Source of the DNA: Planococcus citri
Lineage: Eukaryota > Arthropoda > Insecta > Hemiptera > Pseudococcidae
DNA: 64,000 nt
Direction: 5' to 3'
Assembly (NCBI RefSeq): GCF_950023065.1
Contig: NC_088681.1
Span: 36,242,836-36,306,835 of the forward strand
Below are positions 11,601 through 23,166 of this stretch, piece after piece. Position 1 is the stretch's first letter. Every line of letters begins with the position of its first letter. The translations under genes and the position numbers were made by a program. The notes beneath the pieces are model-generated. The model was not told where the DNA came from, did not search any database, and was given only the letters and a program-made list of their open reading frames with translations.

Positions 11601-14126
11601 AAAAGTGGGCTATTTGAAAGTTAAAAATGCGTGTTTTGCCCAGAAGATGTACTTGAAAAATTTTCAAAAAATTTTCATGAATAACCTTCAGTAGTGTCTA
11701 ATATCTCTGAAAGTTTGAAAAAATTTGGATGGAAACTATTAAAGCAGAAATTTTTTAATTGAAATTGCAATTTTACCCCTTTTGAAGGGTTTTGGATGAT
11801 TCGGCGATTTGAAAATTTTATCACGAGGGTTTTGGACCATAAAGAACAGCTTTTGTTGGTTATACTTTAAAAATCAGAGGATAGAACCAAATCTCTTATT
11901 TTACCCGGCTATATGCTCTTTTTTTTTGAAATTGGCAACAATGATCAAAAAAGTTGCAGCTCCAAAATATTTCCCCAGTTTTTTAAACGGCATCATTTGA
12001 TTTCTTGGCTCAATTAGGTAATGGGAAATATTTAGAAAGAAAAAATTTCCGAGACGTGAATTTAACCAAAAATAATGGACTTACGAATTTCAAACCGCTC
12101 AGTAGAGCCTCAAAAATGGTCTTGGATTTTAATGGCAATGGTCTTGGTCGACGAGCGCAGAATCTCAAAAAATAACATCCACTGTAACTGGGCTTATTTT
12201 TTCCAAAACAGGTTGGAAAAATGCTAGAGCGAAAAAGTCACGATTTTTTTTTTCAAATATGGCCTCTCTTTGGGAATCCATATCGTCCCTCCAGGAACAC
12301 CTCTGGTAACTCATCATTTTTACAATATTTTTATATAATCAAAATAAGATTACATCCGTGACGTCATCGATTTTAGAGAAAAAATAAATGGTTACTCTAC
12401 GTCCAAGAGTGATTTTTGCTATTTTTTCAACAGTTTGTGACGTAATGGACGTATAATTGGTACAATCGGACCATTTTTTTCAAAACTGTGAGTCTTTACA
12501 ACATTAAATAACAATAATTTAGGTATCTTAAGCAATAATTCTGCACGTGCACGTAAACAATAACATTAGATACCTGGATTAAAAATTCCAAATTAAGAAA
12601 ATTTTCTCAAACTTGACTGTAACGTAAACAAAACATCGAGTCACTGATACACTTCAAATATTTTTCGAAACTCGCTTCGGAATATTTTTCTTTTCATCAC
12701 TCTACGAAGTCATTATAGGTATATAGTCATAACGACGGAAAATCAAACCGAAGAGTACTATAACTTACCACCTTGAATGGAAAAATCCTATACTACATCA
12801 CAAACAAAAAACACCATTTACCATCTACTAATCAACTTCGACACAGAATCAAAACTGAAAGGAACCATTTACATTTACATTTTACGTATTAAAACGATTC
12901 TCGATTCTTGTGATAAAATTTATGTCACGCATTTAATTACCGAAAAGGACCGCGACACAAATATGCCACTTTTTCCTTTCATTAACAAGCCTGCTGTTTT
13001 AAACTTTGACTTGGTAGTTGTATAATCCTATTATAATATTAAGATTTTAACGCACAATTCCGTATACTCGGCACGTCCGAAAATAGATGAACCAGAAATG
13101 GATGATTATAAATATAATCAGAGGAGGAAAAAAATTGCTGTACAATGTATAGTAAGTTCAGTACATCTTTTCATAGTGTAATGCAATTTACAAACACAAG
13201 TACCTACGTAGCATCGTTTGACGAGGCTGTTGAAAAAAATTTTTACACTTTGGAAAGGTCACACGAGTATCTCGTTGTCCTGATTTCATTGAAAAAAAAT
13301 TTACTTACCACTGTTAAATTGGTTTTATCGCCTTGGTTTTTATTTATTCATAACGACACCCGCACGTCATTGTACTGCGAAGTGTAAAACGATTACATAT
13401 TATCGGTCATAATACATTTTTGCCAATTAGACATTTTTTTTTTTTGGTGTGTGTGGTGTCACTGTCACATGGGTAGGTAAAGGTACTGCGATGGAATAGT
13501 TTTCGACTTTAGTATGCGTAAAATCCACATCCAAGTGTTAATTTGTCAAGTTTGCTTTTTTTTCCATCTCAGATCAATCTTAGCACGGTATGATACTTCG
13601 ATGGCGGTGGTGGGGGCGGCGGAGGTGGTTGTATCGAAGAGTAAATATTGTATGAAAACCATTAAAAATGTTGGAGCTATTTTCGCGTATAATATTCTAT
13701 ATTTTATTACCCTCTGCTCGTAATACGAGTACCATAAGTAATAATTTGATGGCAATACAAGAAGTCGGCGGGGCGTAAGCGACCGACGCAACGATATCAA
13801 AATTCTTCATGACTTGGCAAAAATAAACTCGAAAATTAGTACTCGCGTACTCAAATTCCTCGCATGCATAAATTACCTCCTCCTCGATCATAATATACGC
13901 GAGCATGTTACCAAGTCGTCACGAATCGCAAAATATTTACATAATTTTTTTTTCCAACATATCAGCAAAATATTGTAGGTACGTTGTGTCTATTTTATAC
14001 TTAAATTGTGTACTCGCGATTATAATGTTTATTTAATGGCCCCAGCTAGCTGCGAGTAGGTATATTGATGTAAGTTCGCAGCAAACTATGTGAATGTGCG
14101 TACATAGACGATTTTACAAATTGATA
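8688..14126. other. intergenic or ELOVL 5' region, no gene
   Basis: AT-rich sequence upstream of the first ELOVL coding exon, which may be a 5' UTR intron since the first exon is not located. Open frames are short and compositionally random (for example 12777-13025 and 13145-13387). No repeats with clear ends were seen. Confidence 0.6.
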
Positions 14127-14129
14127 CCT

Positions 14130-14480
14130 CCGGGTGAAGCCAATTTGCCGCCCTGAAGTCGATAGATGCAGTTGGATTTTCTACCAATTATCTCCGCAGC
14201 CCGACAAACACAATGCTTAGGCCGGAAGATCCCATAATTAATTATCCATTTTGGTCGGCTGCTTGTTGATGAAGATATTAATTTTTACGTTGTTTGGTAT
14301 ACGTTGCTGGTATTGTTAGAATGTGCGGGTTTCCCCGCCAGTATTTATACGTACGATCATCGTGGAATAGTTCCTTGATCCGAGATTTGTTCCAGGTCTG
14401 GGATAATTATTATAAGCACTTGCATTGAATGAGATTTATGGAGTTGATTGAGTCCGGCAGCTTGGTTGATTTATATTCTA
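14130..14480. promoter_or_regulatory. GC-richer non-coding patch, possible regulatory block
   Basis: About 350 bases of visibly more balanced composition than the flanks, including CCGCAGCCCGACAAACAC, a TAATTAATTA homeodomain-type core and the small palindrome GCGGGTTTCCCCGC. No open frame spans it. Reading it as an enhancer or non-coding exon is inference only. Confidence 0.2.
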
Positions 14481-14611
14481 CGCAATTCCAAGAGGTTTCA
14501 ATTTTCAAGGCAAGATTTAGGTATATATTTTTCGATCAAGATTTCATATGCAATATCTCGGAATCGCATCGTCGAAGAATTCAACCCCTCAAATAGCAAA
14601 ATCAAAATTCC

Positions 14612-14689
14612 ATTCGTGCCAAATCTTCAAGAAAAACACAACAAACGAATATTCGTGCCAAATCTTCAAGAAAAACACAACAAACGAAT
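14612..14689 (+). repeat. exact 39-bp tandem duplication
   Basis: Two head-to-tail copies (14612-14650, 14651-14689) beginning ATTCGTGCCAAATCTTCAAG, identical by eye. The unit is 13 codons, so an overlapping open frame stays open, but that frame looks random. Confidence 0.9.
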
Positions 14690-15111
14690 TTTCGCAATGT
14701 TAAAGAAGAATCAGCCCAGTTGGACTTTGATCAAAAATTCAAATTAGATTTCTATAGAGTTCCTGATATTATGTCAAACATTGAAAAATTAAATTCATCA
14801 AAATAAAAAATATTTTTACAATTTTACAATATTTTGTCCGACTTTTTTAGGAACTTAGGAAAGAAATTCGATGAATCCATGACATCATGTCAGAATTTTA
14901 AAAAACGAAGAAAAATGACCAATTTCTGAAATTTTGAGAAACATTGAAATGCAAGTTTAGATTTCAAGTTTGACTTTTTAGAGCTTGCGATGAAATTCTG
15001 TCAAATTTTCAAAAATGATTTATAGACATTCTGACATCTTCTAAGACTTTTGAAAACTTGGAAGAAATCGTTTAGAAACCTTATCAATGAAATTTCATTT
15101 TTAGGTTTAAA

Positions 15112-15834
15112 GCAAAAAAACGTATCCATGACTTGAAACTTTCCTCGCAGAGAAGACTTTACCTCCATTGAGGATATTTTGGGCCGAGGATCTGTCCAAA
15201 ATTTTTACTACGTTACGTCAATCCATGTGACGCTAACTTTTGAAAACTTGGAAAAAATTTTCTATTTTTGAAATTTTTACTTGTACTAAAGTGGATATTA
15301 AAGTAGATTTTTAAATACCAAATCTGATTCATAAAAACTTGAAAAAAATTACTAAATTTCTAAAATTAAGTAAGTACGTCAATTTTTCAAAAAATAATTT
15401 TCTGATATTTTTCCAAACTTTTAGCCCATTTGGAAATCTAAGCATTGTCAACTTGACCAAAAACCATATCCATGATTTGAAACTTTCCTTAGGGAGGTGA
15501 CTTTACTTCTATGTTTATTGGCATTCTAAGCATAATTGAGTTGATTTGAGCAAAAAACATATCCATGATTCAAAAATTTCCTCGGAGGGGAGACTTTACC
15601 CTTATTTTTTTCTACTGCCTATGTTGCCCAATTTATTGTCTTTTGGTCAACAACTTGAGAGACCAAAAGTCAAAAATGTGTGTTTCAGCAAAATTTCAGA
15701 CCTTAAAAAGACCATTTCTTGAATTTCTAAAAAATAAAAAAAAATTAAGGTAAATTTGGGCTGAATGAGGATGAAAAATGAGGGTAAAATCTCCTCTGCA
15801 AGGGAAATTTTTAAATCATGGATATGTTTTTTGC
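15112..15834. repeat. repeat block, three direct and one inverted copy of about 53 bp
   Basis: The words CATATCCATGAYTTGAAAC, a TTTCCT core and GACTTTAC recur at 15112-15164, 15457-15510 and 15549-15602, and as the reverse complement at about 15779-15834. Spacing is irregular. Surrounding text repeats AAAGTCAGACAAA-like words, suggesting an old degraded mobile element. Confidence 0.7.
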
Positions 15835-16559
15835 TTCATGTCAAGAATAAACTGGAATTTTTTTCGTTGTCAAAAGTCTGACGAAATTTTGGAGTTTCAT
15901 AGTGTATGTGAAATAAAGTTACATAAAATCTAAATAAAATAGCTATCGAAAAATGTACACTACTATTTCAAAGCCTTTGAAAGTCAGGCATTGAGTATGT
16001 CAAGATCATCGATCGTGATTTTTTCAAAATTTCTAAAAGCTAGACAAAAGACCAAAAACTCTGACATTATGACATCATATTAAAATACATGAGAAATTGG
16101 TCATTTTTTCGAAGATTTCAAAAGTCTGTCATAATTGAGGAGTTCCATGGAATAGCGGCCTTAGTCATTTTTTTTTCCATTTTCACTATTTTGAATATAT
16201 TAATTTTTTTTTTAATTTTACGATATTCAGTGGTATTAAAGAGTTCTTCCATAAAAAAAAAAAAAAAACGAATTGGAAAATATATTTTCTAATATTTAAA
16301 ATCCATTTGAACACGTAAAAATCGTTTTAAAAAAATGACTAAGGCCCCTTTTCCATTCAACACCTCAATTTCGAGAATCCACTGAGAAAATCGTGGTTTT
16401 TTTCAAGTTCTTAAAAGTCAATGAAATTTTCTTTGATATACCTGATGTAAAAAAATCATAAGAGTTTTTCCCAATTTTTATAAAATTTAGCATACTCAAT
16501 GTCAAGAATTTATCGTGATTTTTTCCAAGTTCCTAAAAGTCAGACAAAAAAAAATTTTG

Positions 16560-16632
16560 TAAACAAACTGTGGACGCTAAGGCCTAGATTCTAAGGCGTC
16601 CTTAAATAAAGATTTATTCAATTCAATTCAAA
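16560..16632 (+). mobile_element. probable 3' end of a LINE or SINE
   Basis: CGTCCTTAAATAAAGATTTATTCAATTCAATTCAA is the usual style of insect non-LTR 3' ends: AATAAA followed by a short tandem tail (TTCAA)n. No coding remnant is readable upstream, so this is a truncated copy. Element family not assigned. Confidence 0.5.
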
Positions 16633-19600
16633 GTACCTATTATGTATAAAATCAGATAATTATAACTTACTAAGGGAAACTGATCAAATTTTTACAAGTT
16701 TTTAAAAGTCAGACATATGAAGAATTTCAAGAATTTTCCCCAACTCTTCAGAGATGGATAGTTAAGTGTAGTAATTATTTTAACGATAATTTGCAGTCTC
16801 TGAGGTTGATTGCAACCGTCTTCTGGAGCAAATTGAAATTACTAGAGAACAGTCAAATTTTACTAGAGACTTCAGATCAGCTGGAAAATGGTGGCAACCG
16901 AGTCGGGTGATCGAATTTAGGGTACAAATCGATTTTAATTTTTTTATTTCGAGATTTACTCTTTTTGTAGAAAATCCAGTTCAGCAGCGACCATTTCCGC
17001 CATTTTTTATAATTCACCAAAATCTAAAAATCAACTTCGTCAGCTTCAACAAATTTTAACTCAATCAGAGTTGACATGTACTTGGTACAAGTTCCCTGGT
17101 GAGTCAATTTTTTTCCATTTTTTTTTTCAGTTTTCTATTTGCAGAGGGAAAAGATAATTTTGGAGCTCATCACCACAAAAATGTCACAAAATTTTCGGAT
17201 AGGTACCCAATTAAAATTGCTAAAAAATTGTAAAATCGATTCAAAATAAAAAAAAAATCGATCAAATTATGTATGTACCTACTTTTTTAATGCAAATGTT
17301 CTGAAAGAGACGAGGTAAGTAGGTACCTAAACGAATTAGCATTTTTCAATCTGCAGGTAGGTAATTATTTTAATATTTATGCCAATTTTAAAAATATTGT
17401 TTTGATTTCATTCTCTCTTTTTACCCCCCTCCCTTTGATCGACGCTAAAAATATCCAAAAATGTTTCAGGAACTCTGAACCATAAAAAATTTTATGGGCT
17501 CGTGTTCTGATTGCAGATTGACCCTCAAATACTGGACAAGGCCAAGCCAAGGGAAACTTTTCAGTGGTTCGAACAATAAAAATTGACTACTTTCGACCTA
17601 GATTTCAAACTTTTGGTTGGTGAATTGAATACCTATTTCATTTTTATTAAATTATTCCAAGTCCAACTGAAAAAAATTAGGTTAATCGATTCGGGATCGT
17701 TCGTTCTCTGCTCTCGCCTCTCAAACCAAAAAATCCGTTTTAATAACCACGTGGTGAGTTGAAATTTCAGAATTTTTCACCTTAGTCAAGGTACGCTTAG
17801 TAATTAGAAAAGGTTAAGGTAGCCAAGAGAGGGAAGAAAGAAGAATGGAAATTGTAAACGGATCTCAAACCTTGTATGTGACTAATTAATACACACTCTA
17901 TTAACTTCAGCTCCGGATAAATTCGCGTGTTTTCTTTTTCGCATAAAGACACTCTGCTTTTAAACGAATTGGCACTCGAAATATAAACCAAAAAATTACG
18001 CACTTTTTTGAAATTAATACCTACGTATCATTTATTTAAATCTTAATTAATACGAATTTTTCTTCAGCTAGACCAGAAAAATATACAAGTAGTTTGTATT
18101 CTTCGAAGCGTGAAAATTTTTGTGAGCATGTTTTAAACAATTTTCGTGCACGAAAATTCCTAGTCACGCTTGGCAACTTGAGTGTCTGTTAATCATCTTA
18201 TAAATACCTACGTATAAGAAATAGAGAGCAGATTAAATTTTTGTTTTTCTTGACACTCGGATATATCATACCTACTACTCGTACATGTTAAAATTACCAT
18301 TCAATTTTTTTCCTGCATTTGCGTAAAAGTAAACTCGTAAAGGTACACACATTTCCAACAAATTTTAACATTAAAATTTGCACGTGCCTGAGCTCGATGC
18401 TCGTTAATTTCGCAAATATGGATAAAAAATTAAAAAGTACATGGGCATAGCTTATTATATTATTCATAATTCATGTTGGTTTTTTGAATGAGAAAGATTT
18501 ATATCGTATGGTAGGACTACTACATTACGCTACCATGTGACCACTGTATGACTGTCTGAGGGATCTGGTGTAGAAAAACGAATTAATCTGTAGCCTATTC
18601 ATAATTGTCTAGATGTCCTTCGATGTAACACTTGAAGACTTGAATTTGACACATAGGTATATAAATGTATCTTATTCTTTACCACATCATCTTCCTTAAG
18701 GTTGAACTCCAATTAAACTCGGTAATTTTCCTCAAGCAAGCATGCAACTAGTTGCGAAACGAGAAAAGATTAGGTTGACTATCTGCTGCAGGTCAGCGAC
18801 ATCTCGATGAAGCGGATTTTCCGCCAATTTAAGAACCGGAAAGTAAACTCGATAGCCTGTTATTATACCTCAAGTCCGCATCGCTAGTCGAACCGCAAAT
18901 CTTACACCATATTAGCGAATATGTGGTCAATATACGCGCCTTTATGGTATACTTTTATCCTCGTATGTAGGAAAAAAACAACAGATTTCGATGAGCTGGG
19001 GCAAAGGTCGCCATTATTGAGGGTTCTAAATCGTACTGAATTATTCAACGATCCGATTGTCGTCCTCGTCGCCTTGTTTCTTGATTAATATGTATCAAGT
19101 TGGAAAAAATGGAAAAGTAGAATGGTTGAAATTCAATATTATCGCGTGTAGAAGCACACATAAAATTCCTTTCTTCTGTATAAAAGGTACTACATGTAGG
19201 TATGATAACCGATGCACTTTTCCTCTCACTGTAGGTACAGTGCAAGTGATTCCAATCTGTGAGAGGAAGAGAGTGGTGGAGACGATAATGAAGCGTGTAT
19301 GGTCATCGCTACATGTATAAAGTTGTCATAGCCAATGACATAATTTGCCATTTATTATTATTCCGATCATCGTCGTCAATTTTATTGTGTGTTTTGAGAA
19401 TCACTACGGTATTACCAATTTTACATATGATCAATTGTCAATACTGCGTAGTAGGTTCGAAGTCACGTGCGTTTGTAGGATACGTGTACGATATTTCTTC
19501 ATATGGTATGCCGTTCAATACATACAAACGGTTTTCAAGATGCATAAACTTATCAATCAAAATACATGATTAACGCGATAATTTGACGATTTGGGTGCCA

Positions 19601-22463
19601 CAGTGACCGCGATTGAGACTGACTGTAGTTTTAGGGTATGGATGAATTTCGTAGGTAATTTTAATTTACTACGGAGTTGTTGTCATGAAGTCGCAGTTTG
19701 GGCTGAATTTTTACTAGCATATTTTGGGAGACGTTATGTTCCTAGAGCCTTTTGATATCAACCATCATTAGAATGAATCTGCTAAAAGCCAGATGACAAT
19801 TTCAACATTCAGTTTTTAGGAAGAGATGAAAGTGCAATGAAAGTGACTCTATCTCTTTTTCCTTTGAATTAAGATCGATACCATGAGCTTTTTCTGATAG
19901 CCCGGTAAAAATCATAGATGAAAGTAAAACTTAACCAAAGCAATTTCAGCCTAAAAGCATTATTTTAGGAGATATTAAAGAAAAACCAAATTTTGGAACG
20001 GTTTAAGTCTACGAGAAAAGATTAGGTACTTGGATCAAATGTTCAAAAAACTGGATGAGAGGGCAACTCGTCTCTTGAAATCGAGCAAATGTAGGAAAAT
20101 CAGTTGATTACAAACTTTTCAAAAATAATGAGTCTTTGCTTTTCAAAAAATGAAAGTATGGAGTAGAAAAAAGTGAAATTTGAACAGATAAGAGAAGTAA
20201 GAAAGAAACAGATGAATTTGAATTGTTGATGATTTATTGAATGTTTATTGGGACCAGAAATCAACATTGCAATAAATAATAATTCCTTTATTCTTATTCT
20301 ACTTTCCTCTAACCCCACATTCTTTTGAATTAAAAAAATACTAATAATGAGTAAAAATCGAAACTCAAAAAAATGATTTAGCCTCCACTTCCATTTTCAA
20401 TCTTTTATTAGATGGGTTTTTGACCCCCCCCCCCCCCACCTCGTGACATTTCAGACAAATCAACATCAAAATTCAGAATTGAAAAATCAAACTGAAACAG
20501 AAATTTTTTCAATTTCTTCTTCTCCCCTCCTCTCCTCCAAAAAAACGTGGATGCAAAAGTTCATTTCTGTCTTCAAATGTAAAATCGGAAACAAAAATTG
20601 CAGAACAAGTTACAAGGAAAGGGATCATTATAACTAACTACCTACTTTTGTAGAAATTCAAAAAATATCAGCTTTTAGTAAATTTTTCAAGCATTTCGAA
20701 TAAATTTTTCATGCAATTTTAAGCAATTTTTTACAACATTTGACACAATTTTCTGAATATTTTTAAAAAACTAACAAAATATTAAAATGTTGAGAAGGGA
20801 TTTCTATAGTTTTCACAGAATTTCACGCTACCAATTTTTAAAGTAGGTAAGCATGCAACATCAAAAACGATAATGTTCATTACCTATTTCAACGCCATTT
20901 TGTCAATTATTATTTTTTAAGACATTCAAACACCAATTTACAGGGTTTCTTGCACAACCTTTAAACAAATTTTTCAATTTCTCAACGTAGAAATGAAATA
21001 ACGCAGAATGCTTAGTGAATAAATCGTTATTTCCAATTTTTTACAGAATATGTACTACTCGTAATTTCTAAATGAGTTCCACACCTATACGTTAATTTTC
21101 AGCACTTTTCGAGGTTAAGCAATCAACAAACTGTGTTTCCAGTATATGTATTTGAATTTGAAGAATCAAAATTCAAATTAGGCTAATTCAAATTTTCACT
21201 CCTTTTGGAAAAAAATTGATAAATATTTTAATCGAATATTCGTGTATTTCATCCAAACCCTTTCTGAAAAGATGTGAAAGACACAAAATTGTACAACATA
21301 AATTTGAATTTTCATCCAATAAACTAAACCTTATGTACATACCAGATTTTTTTAATGAAAATTTTCAAAAATGGAAAAAATAAAAAAGTAGTCAACTTTC
21401 AAAAAACTAATTAAGTAATTAATTAATTAAATTAATTAATTGGGCAAAAATTTTATAAATAACTCATTGAATATTCGCACCACTTCCTCTACTTCCATCT
21501 CACTTCTTCCAGACACATGTCTTTTCAATGTCAATGACAACATTCGACACGTTCCTATTTAATGTACCATACCTATGTGTTCCTACGTGTAGACAAACCA
21601 CTTTTCCCTTTTTTACTGCAAAAGTACATTTTTCATCTAATTAATCGAGTACAACCTGAGATAAAAATGAAAGTAAACTTACCACCAAAACTAAAAACGA
21701 GTTTGACAATTTTTTTGGAAAATTTTTCCACATTGAATGTACTGCCTAATTGAATTATTTCTCATTTTAATTGGTTGTATTTCGTGAAATTCAAAACAGG
21801 TACTTACTGAAATTAAGGGAAAAAAATCAATTTGTTTGCATTTTAATAATTAAGAATTTTATCAAAAAGATCAGACTTGTAACGTGTGTTGCAAATTTAG
21901 TAGGTACCTACTATGAGTGTTTTTATTAATCATTGAGAATACAATGAATTAACAAGCAATATCCTCTCCTCTTTCCTCGCTACGGACTCCCCCCCCCCCA
22001 CCAATAGGCAAAAATAAAATAAAAATAAGCATATGCCTATTGCCTATATTATGTACATAAGTAGTATTTTGAAAAGAGATAAAATTCTACAAACATTTTT
22101 AAATAATTGAAAAAATTTAGAAAAAGTTCAAGAATCGTAACGATTCATTTTCACAATAATTTACGGATTTTTATAAGAAAACGATTCAGCTCGAATTTTA
22201 TAGATGCTTCGGAGATTAAAATTTTCAATTTTATAACCAGAATACGAGTACCAATTTTTCCACCCTCATAGAATCAATTTTTGGAGTAAGGGATGGTAGA
22301 AAGTCGAGGGCATTCCTGTTCCTCCTGTTCCTGCTCAGCTGATTTGAAATTCTATTCTTGCCAAATTTTGAAAATTTTATGGTATTGATTGAAAATTAAG
22401 CACGTCAAAGTCATAAGTATCAAAAAAACGAAACTTGATCATTTTTTGTAGAAACATTAGAAG
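16633..22463. other. intergenic, no gene
   Basis: AT-rich non-coding DNA. It contains a 14-C run at 20424-20437, an AATTAATT-rich palindromic stretch around 21411-21441 and scattered GTAGGTACCTA words. Open frames (for example 19057-19320, 19295-19573, 20100-20318) have no recognisable domain. Confidence 0.6.
18700..18910. promoter_or_regulatory. GC-richer non-coding patch
   Basis: A roughly 200-base island of higher complexity (AAGCAAGCATGCAACTAG, CTGCTGCAGGTCAGCGAC, GCGGATTTTCCGCC hairpin) in AT-rich flanks. No open frame explains it. A regulatory element is possible; evidence is composition only. Confidence 0.15.
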
Positions 22464-22471
22464 TTGTACCT

Positions 22472-23158
22472 TAGGGTTGTCCACATTTATACAGCAAAAC
22501 TTATTTTGTTAAATATTCACTGTCTCACCTGCTCATTTTTTTCCTTTAGGTGTAGGTAGTTCACAAAAAAAATTTCAGCCAAATCCGTGAAGATTAACCC
22601 GTGCCCCCGGGCCACTCAATGTCCTTATGGGAATTAACATAGGATTGTACCTGTAAAAAACACAAAACTTCAGTTTTGACCGAATTTCTTTGAAATTGAT
22701 GGTTTGGACCATAAAAAGCAATAGTGTAAACAACTTTAAAGTGTTTTGACGAATTTTCAACTCCGAGGGGTCCATTATTGAGGAGCCACAAACCCCCAAA
22801 TATCGTGAAAATTGCGGTTTTTGGCGTTTTTTGGGGGTTTGTGGCTCCTCAATAACGGACCCCTCGGAGTTGAAAATTCGTCAAAACACTTTAAAGTTGT
22901 TTACACTATTGCTTTTTATGGTCCAAACCATCAATTTCAAAGAAATTCGGTCAAAACTGAAGTTTTGTGTTTTTTACAGGTACAATCCTATGTTAATTCC
23001 CATAAGGACATAGTGTGGCCCGGGGGCACGGGTTAATCTTCACGGATTTGGCTGAAATTTTTTTTGTGAACTACCTACACCTAAAGGAAAAAAATGAGCG
23101 GGTGAGACAGTGAATATTTAACAAAATAAGTTTTGCTGTGTAAATGTGGACAACACTA
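22472..23158. mobile_element. hAT-type non-autonomous foldback element, 687 bp
   Basis: Two 329-base arms (22472-22800 and 22830-23158) are reverse complements with about six mismatches and no indels, separated by a 29-base loop. Ends read TAGGGTTGTCC and TAGTGTTGTCC, matching the YAGNG hAT terminus, and the element is flanked by the identical 8-mer TTGTACCT at 22464-22471 and 23159-23166, the hAT target-duplication length. No transposase is encoded; open frames in the two arms mirror each other. A transcript through it would fold into a 329-bp hairpin. Confidence 0.93.
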
Positions 23159-23166
23159 TTGTACCT

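Noticed and set aside
22575..23036. Matching minus- and plus-strand frames that look like a duplicated gene
   Set aside because: They are the same bases read in the two arms of a foldback element.
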